Shown: piece by piece, positions 1-10,719 of the stretch
Numbering within the stretch: the first letter of the stretch is position 1
How the letters are laid out: the number at the start of each line of letters is the position of its first letter
Source: Tetraselmis striata
Lineage: Eukaryota; Chlorophyta; Chlorodendrophyceae; Chlorodendrales; Chlorodendraceae
NCBI GenBank assembly: GCA_006384855.1
Contig: VCJN01001320.1
Location: forward strand, 1 to 64,000
Length of the DNA stretch: 64,000 nucleotides
Direction: 5' to 3'
The notes under the pieces: generated by a model
The model's input: the letters and a program-made list of their open reading frames with translations, nothing else
What the model was told of the DNA's origin: nothing
Databases searched by the model: none
Made by a program: the position numbers and the translations under genes

Positions 1-45
1 CCACGTGAGCGTGAGAACACGGAGGGTGGGTGGAGGGGTGCTCGC

Positions 46-404
46 CTGGCCGGTGGTGGCGGCCACGAAGACAACCAGCTGCTCGCCGGGGAGGCCGGTC
101 ACGTCGAACGCGTCCATCGGCATCGCGCGCGCCTCCCAGTGGCGCCGCCCCGCCTCGCGCCCCACGCGCTCCGCCACGTCCTGTCGCGGGCGGGTCGTGG
201 GGGCGGGCGGTCAAGAGGGGGGTGTTAGATGCAGGGGTACAGGTGCCTCGTACTCGCAGCGGCGTGGCGGCATGTCCAGCAGCGGGGGCCTAGAAGAAGG
301 CGCGCGCGCGGGGGGGGAGGGGGGGGGTTGAGTTTTTCCTCGGCAACCTGTGCATTGCCTGTCTCCGAGCCGTACAGCACCAGCAGCCTCCGCCTCTGCG
401 TCAT
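46..404 (-). CDS. NDOR1: NADPH-dependent diflavin oxidoreductase, first two exons (partial, runs off left edge)
   Basis: The product passes electrons from NADPH through FAD and FMN to the Fe-S protein anamorsin/Dre2 in cytosolic iron-sulfur assembly. Exon 1 is 404-348 (19 codons, starting MTQRRR) and carries the flavodoxin FMN-phosphate loop LYGSETGNAQ. Intron 1 (347-181, GT-AG) holds a C-rich tract on the sense strand. Exon 2 is 180-46 and continues in phase with DVAERVGREA, then PMDAFDVTGLPGEQ and the second flavodoxin strand VVFVAATTGQ. The next donor reads CAG|GCGAGC, so intron 2 would be of GC-AG type. The start is the only ATG directly before the flavodoxin strand. The remaining flavodoxin, FAD and NADPH domains lie outside the window. 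A LINE 3' end sits about 210 bp upstream of the ATG. The family call is firm; expression is not known. Confidence 0.85.
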
Positions 405-614
405 TATGTGGCACAGCGCGAGAGAGAGCGTTGGTTTGCCGGCGTTGGTACGAGTAGTCCGCTCTGCTTTACGAGTGTAGAGGGCGACGACGATCGGCGG
501 GGAGACGAGCGTACTGTGACTGTGCAGTGGACGGGGCTGTCGTCGCCAAGCCTGCAGCTCGTCATCACTGAAGCAGATCGTTATTAGTGGCTCCATTGGC
601 GGCGGTACAGGTTG

Positions 615-814
615 TTTTTCCCGCCCCCGGGACAGGACTGGCACCAGTGAAACCCTTGCAGCGTCTCTACGACGGCCGTTTGGGCAGCAATCGAGTAACC
701 GAAAGCCCTGGGTAGGCGACGCTCCGTTGTAGTCATCAAGCAAATTGCCGAAGCATTCTGCCAGACTAATTAAGGGCCAATGATGGAATTTCCAACACTA
801 TAATACTGTTGGAT
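615..814 (-). mobile_element. LINE-A copy 1, 3' UTR part
   Basis: On the minus strand this matches the 3' UTR of the LINE at 19961-24212 (its segment after about 24030), ending in a short A-run (T615-619 on the plus strand). It is the 3' continuation of the LINE body at 2335-6084, from which it is separated by LINE-B. The junction word ATAATACTGTTGGAT occurs here (800-814) and again at 2335-2349. Confidence 0.8.
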
Positions 815-2334
815 ATAATTACATGAGCTAGCAGCAGAAGGCGATATCGGAAATCACCAAAATAAAAGGCAATCAGAAAGGTCCTCTACAGCGACTGCGG
901 GGTGGAAGCAGTAACATGAGAAGACGCAGAGTGGGCACGAGCACACGCATCAGACTTGGCCATCTGCACACCGGCAGAGAGAATGCCGCCCAGGGTACCA
1001 TGCACGCAAGCCGAGACCCGCTGCAACAGCCCCCGCCGTGTGCGCGACAGGTGACGGCGGAACTCAGCAGGTTGGCCGGCGACAAAGTTTCGAAGTGCCT
1101 GAACGGATTGACCACGAAGAAAGCAAGAGGTCGGGGCGGAAGGACCGCCAGGGAAGTTGCGCACAGCCAACAGCACCGCGAAGATGTAGACCACAGTCAA
1201 AGCGGACTTCCCGAGTCGGCCGCGGTCCTCAACCACAAAAGGGTAGTACCGGTGAACACCCTGCACTGGGGCGGAAGACGCCCCGGTCCGCTGCCAACTT
1301 AGCATGCTCCGCCTCGGTCGCCGCGATTCCCGGGATGCACCAGCGGGGGTCGTTGCTCCAAGTGGGGGTCGTGGAGGACACGCACGCGAAGTCGATCATG
1401 TAATCGCACGCTGCCCCTCCCCACCCCGCCAGCGTCAGGTCCGACGGCCGCGAGCGGTCCGTTGGGCGCAGCCCACTCGTCTCAAGGGTCAAGTCGCCGG
1501 CTCCCGAGCGGTCCCGGTCAAGCACCGCCCCCCGCATCAATTGCCACAGATGCCCACAGATTCTTCAAAGCGGTATGCATGCGGTGCTTGTAGTTCGCTA
1601 CGGGGCATATGGGTAGATGATCCACGATGAAATCCGTAGCGCTCCGGTTCGAGCCATCCGTAGAGCGAAGCCATAAGGGATCAATACCACACGTTGGGCC
1701 AGGGCAAGTGACAAGCGCGGAACCTCCGCGCGGGCAAAGGCCCAGTACCCGTGCAGCGGCGGCCGCATAAGCAGCATGGGGAATCTTGCGGGCGGACTCG
1801 TGATCCGACTGGAAAAGCGATAGGGAGCCCGGCCCGCACGCGTTGTACAAGCGCAGGGTATCAAGTCGCGAGGCCGCTGCACCAGTACGTTGGAAGCTGA
1901 GATCGAGGGCCACGAAGTCACGCAAGCGAATCGCACGGCTGAGGTGGCGTTGGACAACCATGGTCGTGGGTTGATCATCGGAGGTCGCACCCGAACCCGT
2001 ACCCGAGGGCGGAGCAGTAGAACCTGGCAGCGATTCTGGGAGGGAGACAGTGGCTGCTGACGGAGGGTGTGCCACTAATTCGCCCGGCGACGGTATCTTC
2101 AGAGCTACAAAAGCGCATGTAGTAACGGTATTGGCAGTACTCGTACCACCGATAGGAAGCAATTGCTGGGCAGCAGAGGCGGCCTCACCAGTACCAACTC
2201 CAAGAGGAGTGGCCGTAAAAGGAGATGTGGTGACGCGCAATCCTCCGCTAGTGCTCGTACCCGTACGGGTCGTAGTACCAGCTGCTGGATCCGATGCAGC
2301 GGTGGTCGTAGCATTACTGACCGTAAGTAACTCG
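815..2334 (-). mobile_element. LINE-B, 5'-truncated non-LTR retrotransposon inserted into LINE-A
   Basis: The segment is bounded by a perfect 15-bp direct repeat ATAATACTGTTGGAT (800-814 and 2335-2349), the expected target site duplication of a LINE. It carries the C-terminal part of a retroelement protein in three overlapping minus frames (about 2240-1518, 1540-1229, 1305-886), so at least two frameshifts. Visible pieces are a Cys/His cluster (CPGPTC, then VDHLPICPVANYKH), a motif RPSDLTLAGWGG followed 8-9 residues later by IDFAC, and a downstream ATEAEHAKL. This (R)PD-x-D-x-E-x-K layout downstream of a CCHC cluster resembles the restriction-like endonuclease of R2/CRE/Dualen-type LINEs; that assignment is inference. 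The 3' end is GCTGCTAGCTCATGTAA plus AT-rich bases. Confidence 0.75.
886..2240 (-). pseudogene. LINE-B polyprotein C-terminus, frameshifted
   Basis: Reading order on the minus strand: about 240 residues from 2240 including an LRDFVALD block and the Cys/His cluster; then the endonuclease-like block about 1500-1300; then a hydrophobic stretch (LTVVYIFAVLLAVR) and a basic tail ending near 890. The reverse transcriptase catalytic core is not present, so the copy is 5'-truncated. Frame changes near 1520 and 1290 break it. A minus-strand reverse transcriptase fragment at 12296-13474 could be the missing N-terminal part of the same family, but there is no overlap to prove it. Confidence 0.6.
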
Positions 2335-5300
2335 ATAATACTGTTGGATCACCGTCTAAAACACTGCCATCAAAATACCCGGCAGTGACCACAAAAGGTC
2401 CGCCCTACCCGTTTGGGCGTCGGCCCATTCGATTAATGCGAGTTGGGGCAAGCCCCAACCCGTGGAGCAAAGCATTTCGGGAGCGCGATACATGTGCAAC
2501 AAAAAAGGCAATGTGAGGGAGGGCCCGACGCCATAGCTGGAAAAATTTCCCATTCCCAGTAAAATCCAGGGCGCCGTGAAGGGAGGGGGGGACCCCGCCC
2601 AAAATAAAGGCAGTTAAGTCCTCAGGTATTGACGCAATATAACCTGACTACTAATAAAATCCCTGAACTCCGGAACTAAGAACCCCAAATTATGACGGTG
2701 ATACCCCCACCGCGGGCACTCCACCAACATATGTTCGATAGTCTCAGATTCATCTCCGCCACATGCAGGGCAGTGTTCCAGGAACCGCTCAGGCATTGCA
2801 TGAATCCGGGCCAATCGGCGGGCAGTGGGAAATACTCGGGTGCGTAATTGTATCATAATGTGCAACCCGGCCACAACCCCCGCGGGGACACCCACACCGT
2901 ACTGTGGCAACGGGTTTGACGCATAGGACGCCTAGACATATATACCCCATGTGTTATTGCGTGCTAACGATGCCGACGATTCGTGACGATTCGCGCCAAC
3001 ACCGATGCCTTACTAGTTTAGCGGCATCGCGCGCGGCTAGTGACCTCCACTCAAGTGGAAGGTGCGCCCCCTCAGCTAGCCCTACGTTCGCCCTAGGTAG
3101 TCGATCTAACCACCGCACAGTCCCTGACGTCCACGTGTTAGGGCGCGCCCGACTTAGCTGATCTACTGAATGGGTTATACATGTATTCAAGTCGGATGCT
3201 TTAAGGAACGCCCGAGCCCGTGCCGCAGCGGCCGTAGCCTCTAGGGGCGCAATATCCATTTCCCGCATCATCGGTGCAGTGGCCACTCCAGGGGAGTTTT
3301 TACCTACCCCAATGAGGCACCGCAGGCACTGATTGAGTACGGTTTGTAATTTATTTTCGCCGCTAGTTCTATCCATGCCCCATACTGTACTTCACACCCA
3401 TAAGTTAAAACCGGCAGTACACAGGTTTTAAAAACCGACACACGAACATTTATAGGAATTATGTCCCGTCCACCGACTAATACCGAATCGAGCGCCTCAA
3501 TGGCGCGCTTACCCTTCTTAACCCGGTCTTCTACTATGTGTTGCAAACCTAAATCCGACTTAATGACCGTACCCAAGTACCTATATTCATTTACAACCGG
3601 TACCCGTTCCCCCTCAAGCTGCCATCGGGCAGCTTGTTCGCGTAACGCGGTCTCGTCGGAATATCGGCCTAATGCCGTCACCCCACACTTAAGTACCCCA
3701 AACCCCATAAAATGGTCCTCCGCGCCACTGCGAGAATTGGGCGAACATGGCATGCAAGTTATCGAACGAGCATGTGATACCAATAGCGTCGTTCGCATAT
3801 AACATCCCCTGGCACCCTTAGTGGTTGCCTTGCCGCTAATGTGTCGGTGCACCCTGGTACATCATACCTAGATGTTCTACCCCATCGAATATATCGTTAA
3901 TAAATAATTATGTTAAATCGGATGGGGGAAGCGGGGCATCCCTGTCGGAGGCCACGCTCTATGGGTATGGGGTCTGATAGTGTTCCCGGGGCCACCTACC
4001 CATGTCTTGACCCGTACCATACTATCCCTGTATAAAGTTTTAATGAAGGTAAGCATATGACCCGTAACTCCTATGGCTTGTAGTTTTAGGAATAAAAGCT
4101 CATGAGGTACGGTGTCATATGCCTTCCTAAAGTCAATAAAACCCGCGTACGTGGGTAGACCTGCCGCTTGGCGACGAGCCGCGATATCGAACAAGCTGGC
4201 GACTTGCATGGGGCCCTCCTCATTCCGCATAAAACCCGCTTGCCAACGGCGGATTATCCCTTTAGTTTGGCAGACGTCTTGCAAGCGTTGGGAAATGACG
4301 GTCATAAGGAGTTTCATAGCGGCACCCATAATCGAAATACCTCTATAATTGCCCATAATGGTCGCGTCGCCTTTCTTGGGCACCGATACTATGGCCGAGC
4401 TACGCCACTGCTGGGGGATATAGTTCTTAGTCCATATCCCGTTAACTAAGGCCAGCAATGCCTAGCCAAAATGGCTATTAGGGGCGTATATCGCAAATTT
4501 TAAAGCCTCTGCAGTGATCCCATCCTGCCCCTGGGCCTTATCGTTTTTTAAACGCCTAAGAGCCTTGACTAGTTCCTCCCAGGTTATATGCCCATTAATC
4601 CCGTTTAGTGCGGGGGCAATGGGTGGGGATGTACCGTGGCGGTGTTCCCACGCCGCACGGTATATCGCAACCCGTTGTGCTAGGGGGTGGGGGTCACGCA
4701 GCAGCTCCCGATAGTGCCGCGCCCAACACGCATTGATTTCGCCCGGCTCGGCATGAAGTACCCCCGATACCGGATCGCGTACTGGCTAGTCGTTCACGCC
4801 CTCGAATGAACCATGCCCCTTACGGAGAGAGCGCGCCCACTTCCAGAACTCCCGTCTCTCACCACCCTTCTTAAAATCCTGAACCGCTTTTAGCACGGCC
4901 CGCTCCCTTTGGCGGCGGCGGTTATTACGTACTAGTGTCCGGACCCTATACCGTGCAACAACATAATGTGCCCGCGCTAGAGCGGCATCCCGTGGGCCCC
5001 TAGTCCCCCGGCACGCCATAAAGGCCATGCGCCGACGATTAATCGCACCTAGGATAGACCGTTGGAGCGGCGGCCCTAGGCCACGACGCCTGGGCTTGGT
5101 AACAGCCCCTACCCCACGCGCCGCCGACCATATTGCCTGGATAAAGTGGTCGGCGCCGGTGTCTAGGGCTCTAGGGCTCGGCCACATGGGCTTACCGCCG
5201 GGAAGGCACCGCCAACGCCTGAGTAGAGCCGTCAACTCCCTTTCATCCATGTTCCAATCCCCCCCCACCACGATCATATCCCTCGGATAACTCGTACGAA

Positions 5301-6084
5301 GCCGCGCCAGCTCTTCGCGCAGGCGGTCCCGATACGGATCCCCCTGTGAACCGGTGGGCAAATATGCCGAGATAAATATAGTGGCCGCGGAGTCACTGCA
5401 ACCTCCCCCCACCCGGACACAGGTCCAGCATGGGTGGGGCACGCCGACTGCCCGCGCCCGGTACGGCGACCGGACTAACACACAACACCCACGTTCCGAT
5501 GCAACGCGGTCCCCGAACGAATAGTAGTCAGAGTGCCCATTAAAACGCACTCGCATATCGGTCGCCCGAACGGTGGTCTCCAGAACGAGCAGAACATTTA
5601 CATAATGATCGCTCGATCAGCAGCGCGCCAACATCCTCCACCTTAGGAGGCAACCCATTCACATTAAGCGTCGCAACGCACAGGTGGGCGGGCATGGGAG
5701 GGAAGGGAAAGGGCAAGGGGTGGGAGGGAGGGGGAGGGTGAGCGGCGTGGCGATCCCAGTCCGAGCGGTGTTCCCGCAAGTACCACCCCCACCGGCATGC
5801 AAAACGTTGTAAACGCTCGCGGACATGCGCACCCTGCCCTTGGGTATTATACACATCAAAGCGCACTAGCCCATCCCTCTGCAACACACGATCTTCGGAA
5901 TGGCCGAGGGCCGGCCATTAAACGCCCGATCGACGTGGCTCCAAAAGGCAGGTAGTGGCGACGGGTCCCCCCAACAACACACACGACGCAGGCACGCCCT
6001 TGCGCCCTCAGCCAGGTGCCCAACCGTCCAAGGGCGAACCCCCGTCACTATGACGGCTGCACCCGGTGGCGCGCGGTTGCTCAT
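2335..6084 (-). mobile_element. LINE-A copy 1, body (APE-type non-LTR retrotransposon)
   Basis: Nearly identical in inverse orientation to 19961-24212. Homology between the copies begins near 6066; an extra open stretch with an ATG at 6084 suggests this copy is slightly longer at its 5' side, and the true 5' end is not defined. The 3' UTR is displaced to 615-814 by LINE-B. Compared with the other copy, about 0.37 kb is missing near 5177 (opposite about 20846-21224), removing the C-terminal part of the endonuclease domain. Confidence 0.88.
2405..6084 (-). pseudogene. LINE-A ORF2: endonuclease - reverse transcriptase - zinc knuckle (broken)
   Basis: In order on the minus strand: an N-terminal region (MSNRAPPGAAVIVTG, 6084); APE endonuclease start (TLNVNGLPPK, about 5660) with a frameshift near 5580; FISAYLPTGSQG and VVGGDWNMDE; then the internal deletion; then the thumb-preceding region KGHGSFEG with a stop at 4786; RT block VPKKGDATIMGNYRGI and FIDFRKAYDTVPHE (about 4120-4350), a frameshift near 3990 and further damage at 3850; a long C-terminal domain; and the CCHC knuckle CGGDESETIEHMLVEC (about 2770-2715). 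Several stops and frameshifts make it a dead copy. Confidence 0.8.
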
Positions 6085-6682
6085 ATCGGGGCCAACCCTA
6101 CCGGAGCTACGGTTATGTTATACCAGCCGGGAAAACTCGGTAATGCGGTAGGGTCCTGGCAAACATTCCCTAGCGCGAGGTATAGGGTACGGATCCCGGT
6201 CGCCGGCCGGACAGGGCCGACAGCAAGGGGCGGATACCGCTCGGTTAAGGACTAGTTTTTACCCGATGGGGCGCTAAGGCATGCCGGTTTGACCGCGGCA
6301 GGGCGGGCGGGCGGGCTGGGGCTATCTTGCCTGCGAAACGGAGCCGGGTTGCACCAAGAATCCTGTCCCGACCTCGTGGCGTCCTGTCCTAACCTTTTCT
6401 GTCCTCTAATCTGTCGGCGGGGCGGGGGGGGGGGGGGGGGGGGGGGGGGGGCGCTCGACGCAGGCAATAAATTAGTCGAAAAACATGTACCTCTATCTCC
6501 ATCGTGGGGTACTGGTAATTTTGGTACAATGGGCAAAATTCATGTCCCAAAGAGAGGGTTTTGTCTTAGCGCACCCAAACCGGGCATGACAGCAAGCCCT
6601 GGGACAGGGCTTTCAGGCCCCGCAACCCCGGTCGGATCATGACCAGATCCGGAAGCGGGGCGATTCACCGCGTTATGTCGGA
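6085..6682. other. Unassigned stretch with a 28-nt G run
   Basis: No gene recognised. Contains one of the longest homopolymers in the window (G, 6424-6451). The part next to 6085 may be the 5' region of LINE-A copy 1. Confidence 0.4.
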
Positions 6683-7864
6683 GTGCGGTCCTTGTTGATG
6701 CGTCAGAGAACTTTTTTGGCGCAGCACGCCACAAGTCCGAACAAGCAGTACCGGGACAATGACCTCATCACCGCCCCGCTGATGGCTTTGGACGACATCA
6801 TCAGAGATGGCAAGCGTGCATATGGAGGCACCAATGCTAATGCCGTTGTTATCCTGGCCATACACTCCCGATGTGCCCGACATTGATCTCATGGCGGCAA
6901 CAAATGAGCAAAACGATGTAGCCACGGTCCAGAGTAGGGCGGAGAGCCACTACATGTTGCAAGTAGTCTTGGATGAGTGGGCCCGCTATGTGAGTTCGGC
7001 ACAAAAGATCAAGGAAAACGGTGGCTTTGCCTCAGGTGTCAGTGTGATTGATTGGTGGCGTGCCCACGCTTCCCAGTATCATGTAGTATCTAAGCTTGCC
7101 CGTATTGAGCTTTGCATTCTAGCTAACCAAACAGTGTGTGACGGTGTTTTTTCTAAAGCTGGCCTGGTTGCCTAGAGCGTGCGCAACAAAATGGGAGTGG
7201 TGATGATGGCCACACAGGTCTTCGTTACCAAGAACGTGGATGCCGCCACTGAGATCCAGGACATATTGCTGCAACAATACGGCGAGAGCACGTTCAACAA
7301 TGCCAACTCCGGCGGCCTGACGATACCTTCACCAACGGAGGAGGCCAGTTCCATCGCGCCAGAATGCAACGAGGCAACATGTAACGTTGCCCTGCCTCGA
7401 TGCGAGGGCAAGACACTACTTGATGAACATCTCACCAAGTCACCCTACGTGATGAACTTGAGGAGGAGTGGCGGGAGACATCCAACGACGACACCGCGCG
7501 CTTCAACATGTGATGCGCCGTATAGACGACCTAGATGATTCGCCGTGAGGCCGGGAGGGCAAGGGGCGTAGACACCAACACTTCGAATATGTTCCTTTCC
7601 ATTACAACGTTTGCCTACAACATGTTGCCACTGCATTTAAACCATTGCACCAGCTAGTTCTAGGCCTATTCAGACCGCGGTTCGTTTGAAGTTCGGTGGC
7701 AGTTCGGACTGAACTCACTTCGGTTCGGGCAGTTCGGACAGTTCAATTGTGCGGTTCAATCCAAAATGCGGTTCAGTTCGGTCCGAACTGCATTCGACCG
7801 AACCCCTTGAGTTCAGCTCGGTCCGAACCGAACTTGCGGCCAAACTGAGTTCGGCACAACCTTG
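6683..7864 (+). mobile_element. hAT-family DNA transposon remnant (hAT-1)
   Basis: Contains the C-terminal dimerisation region of a hAT transposase and, downstream, about 190 bp packed with GTTCGG/CCGAAC words (7675-7860) typical of hAT subterminal repeats. The right end reads, on the minus strand, CAAGGTTGTGCCGAAC (7849-7864), which resembles the terminal repeat of the better preserved hAT element at 48645-50119 (CAGGGTTGGGCTGCA). No matching left terminus or 8-bp target duplication was found, so the left boundary is arbitrary. Confidence 0.6.
6807..7538 (+). pseudogene. hAT transposase C-terminal fragment (in-frame stop)
   Basis: The frame starting near 6885 reads YMLQVVLDEWARYVSSAQK, then VIDWWRAHASQYHVVSKLAR, then VFSKAGLVA, a TAG at 7173-7175, and VRNKMG...ATQVFVTKNVD. 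This is the hAT dimerisation signature (WW, Y, SKLAR, FSxAGL, RN, FxxKN). In many hAT proteins the SAP.ER residues precede FS; here they are replaced (NQTVCDG), a further sign of decay. Upstream residues (6683-6886) are in a different frame. The product would not be functional. Confidence 0.72.
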
Positions 7865-8826
7865 GTTCCATCAAGTTAACGTTAAGCAAATAGACAAAGA
7901 AGGGGGGGGGGGGGGGGGCTATCGAGCGTTCACGGGTGGGGACGGCGCTGGGGATGTGGCACCCGTACCTCCACGAGTGGGGCGGGGCGCTGGCTTCCGG
8001 GGGTAGCCTCCACCAACCCACACTAATGCACATGTGGTGTTGGCGTCCGACGACAATTGCGGAGGACTAGCGAGGAGGGAGATGAGGAGAACCTGAGACA
8101 TGAAATAGTGCTCGGAATCACGTGCGATCTGAGTTATTGGGCGAGGTATAGTGTTGGTCGCCTATAGGCCACCATTCACAACGCACGCGTGCCGGCGTGC
8201 GCCGCGAACGGGTATGATCTCTTGCCTGCGTGTCCGGAACTCGGCACTTCTTCGACGGAACCCGCCGCCTCCGCTGCCCCCTCGGATGCCAGATTGACGC
8301 CAAGATGAGCTTTCATAAGTTCAAGGCAAGGCGGGGGCAAGGTGGCGGTGGTGATCTCCCGCGACGCGGTGAGTGGGCCCCGACGCGGTGCGCGCGGCAC
8401 TAATTTTTGAATATGCCATATTCAGAAATCCGGTCCATAACCCACCTTGCTTGGATCTCTCACCCCCTCGTGCGAGTTCGCCAAAATATGTATATGAGTG
8501 GGTATGTATATTCCTCTGAAAGCCCTATGAAGATACTTAAATTCGAGCTATTAATAACTTGCTCCCGACGAGTTGGACCTCATATGGCCAAGATAGGGGC
8601 AGAAAACTAGTTGAGTGTACCAAAAATGATGTACCAAAACTACCCCATGTTGGATACCATGTACATGCACCTGATACAGAAAAGTAGACGCAATGTATCA
8701 GGCGACGGTTAGTTTCAGATCATCCGCGACTATAAATATATCGTACAGGTACCGATCTTACAAAACTGGGCGTTTTCAATTGCCGTGGATGTAGATGTAC
8801 GCAGCTTGCGAAGTATACACATGGAG
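7865..8826. other. No gene recognised
   Basis: No coding signal with a family match. Short open frames at 8118-8400 (minus) are Arg/Pro-rich and resemble nothing known. The right half (8400-8800) is AT-richer. Confidence 0.4.
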
Positions 8827-8848
8827 ACCGGCATTTGAAAATGCCGGT
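8827..8848. repeat. Perfect 10-bp hairpin
   Basis: ACCGGCATTT and AAATGCCGGT flank a GA loop. It lies about 140 bp before the gag-like frame of the DIRS-like element at 8985 and next to a second perfect hairpin. Confidence 0.8.
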
Positions 8849-8875
8849 TTTCCGTGCCGTAGCCCGCCGCATAGC

Positions 8876-8896
8876 CCGCCGCATATAATGCGGCGG
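8876..8896. repeat. Perfect 9-bp hairpin
   Basis: CCGCCGCAT and ATGCGGCGG flank an ATA loop. The left arm is also tandemly duplicated (AGCCCGCCGCAT twice, from about 8861). Together with the hairpin at 8827 it may belong to the terminal region of the following DIRS-like element. Confidence 0.8.
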
Positions 8897-8984
8897 CTGT
8901 CATTATGATTGCTCATTCTCTCGTCGTGCTTACCGGCGCTCTGATTGACGTATGTTCTACTGATCAATATCGAATCTGAGCATC

Positions 8985-10180
8985 ATGACCCGCTTCCACC
9001 GCTTGCTGCTACTTGCAGCCATCGTCTTACTTGTACCCCCATGCATCTACGCTGGGAATAACGACCACGAGGTTGACCCTTCAAAGGGTCCGTCCCCGCT
9101 CGATAGACGCGTTACTCAATTAGAGGACGCTACCAAGGAGGCTTCTCGCGACATCAAATCTGCTGAGAAGCTGCTTCTCTTTACTGAGGAGAGAGATATC
9201 GTGAGCACTATCACATGCTCATCGATAACTACACCGTCCGAAGGATTGCTCTTGAGGCGCAGCTCGATGTTTTTATCCTCAAGGGCGAGGAGGCCAACAT
9301 AATTCCGGACTGAGCCAAAGGCAAGGCGAAGGCTCCTTCTCCTCCTTCTTCGCGTCGCTCTAAACGCGCTCGGCGCAAGGCGGAGGACGACGACTCCGAC
9401 GACGACGACGACGAGTTCGGCAGCGACTCTAAGCTGCTTCCTCGGGAGCTTCCCTAGCCTCCAGGAGGTTTCAAGGAGAAGTTCACTGGTAAAACTCACG
9501 TTGTCCGTACCCAGCAGTTTCAGTTTATTGCGCTCGTCTTTTGTATTACTTGGCAGCTCTATGATACTATGATTCAAGCTGCTTATCCCGATATGAAGAA
9601 GGAGGTTCCCGCCAAGCGCCCCGTCCCTGTAGAGGAGATGAAGCCGTCCACTTTAGAGTGGACCGTACCTCGCTTTCTTAGGAATCTGCTTCGTACCACA
9701 TACGAAGAAGCCATGATTCTGTGCCTCCGACACAAGTGTTCCTCGGATACCCCCGACATGTACCGTGGAGATGATGTATGCGACCCAGATATGACTCTGT
9801 CCCCCAAAGAAAGAGCTTGTAAAGCTATGAAGCTGACTAAGCCCTCTTTTAGTAAGGCAGATCGGGCTTCCACCAACACTGGAGGAGGTGGTCGTGGCGG
9901 TGGTGGTGGACGTGGTAACGGCGGCAAGCGTGGTGGCCGTGGTGGCGGCGGCAGTAATCGTTATCGAGGTCGAGGCTATTACGATGGTTTCGATCCCCTT
10001 GCTATGGCTTCAGTTTGGGCCGGCAACTTATTGGCGCAACAAAATAACCATTATGGCTATTTACCTTCTGGTGGTCGTGCTATCGGCCCTTGCCATGGTT
10101 GTATGTGGCGCGTTTGGCCACTTGAAGCATCCTTGCCCGAATGCCAAGAAGGACCGATCTGATGTACATCTCCGGATGTG
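8985..10180 (+). pseudogene. DIRS-A gag-like protein with RGG box and broken zinc knuckle
   Basis: Starts MTRFHRLLLLAAIV. A frame change near 9190 leads to HMLIDNYT...LEAQLDVFILKGEE, then stops at about 9312 and 9456 interrupt a charged region, and the frame continues as WQLYDTMIQAAYPDMKKE (about 9550) through YEEAMILCLRH. A Gly/Arg-rich RGG-like tract (9883-9985) follows. At 10090-10133 the sequence encodes CHGC and then GAFGHLKHPC in another frame: removing a 4-base ATGT would give a perfect CX2CX4HX4C knuckle. RGG plus zinc knuckle supports an RNA-binding gag. Confidence 0.65.
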
Positions 10181-10719
10181 TACACGGCTTTCTACATCAG
10201 CATGTACATGTAGCTTCTTTTTTGTGATAATGCACAAGTGCATTGATCCTCTGGGATCTGAAACTGTCCATGCAGCTCTCTTTGTTTTTCATTTTCTATT
10301 TTCAGCTCTGGCTGATAGCTTTATGTAGCTTTTGGAATATACCTTTGCTGTCCGTTTAGCATATAGTTTGTAAATAAGTACTGCCTCTGAGGTTGGCTGA
10401 CTCTGACTCAGCTTTCTTTTTGCCTTAACTTCGCTACGGTCTCTCTATGTCCTTTGGCTCTAATGCGTATTTGATTTGCACTTGTTTTCATTTGTATCGC
10501 TGATATGATTCATTTCTCCAGCTTCCCAGTGCTTGAGCATATCTATATATGTCTCTTGAAGCTTTGTATTATCATTTCTTTGTCAGATTTCTTTTTTGAT
10601 ATCATGTAGTCTTTGAATTTTAAATTCGATTTTAAATTTTGTATTCTTCTCTCACTCTGAGTTGCAGTAGAATATAAGCAAATACACTCATTTTGTCTTG
10701 TTTTTGCTGCTATGTTATA

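Noticed and set aside
225..743. 172-codon minus frame across NDOR1 exon 1
   Set aside because: Only 348-404 is coding; the rest runs through LINE 3' UTR, upstream DNA and intron 1.
7338..7345. GTTCCATC as an 8-bp target duplication of hAT-1
   Set aside because: The other copy (7865-7872) follows the element end, but this one lies inside the transposase remnant with no terminal repeat next to it; chance match.
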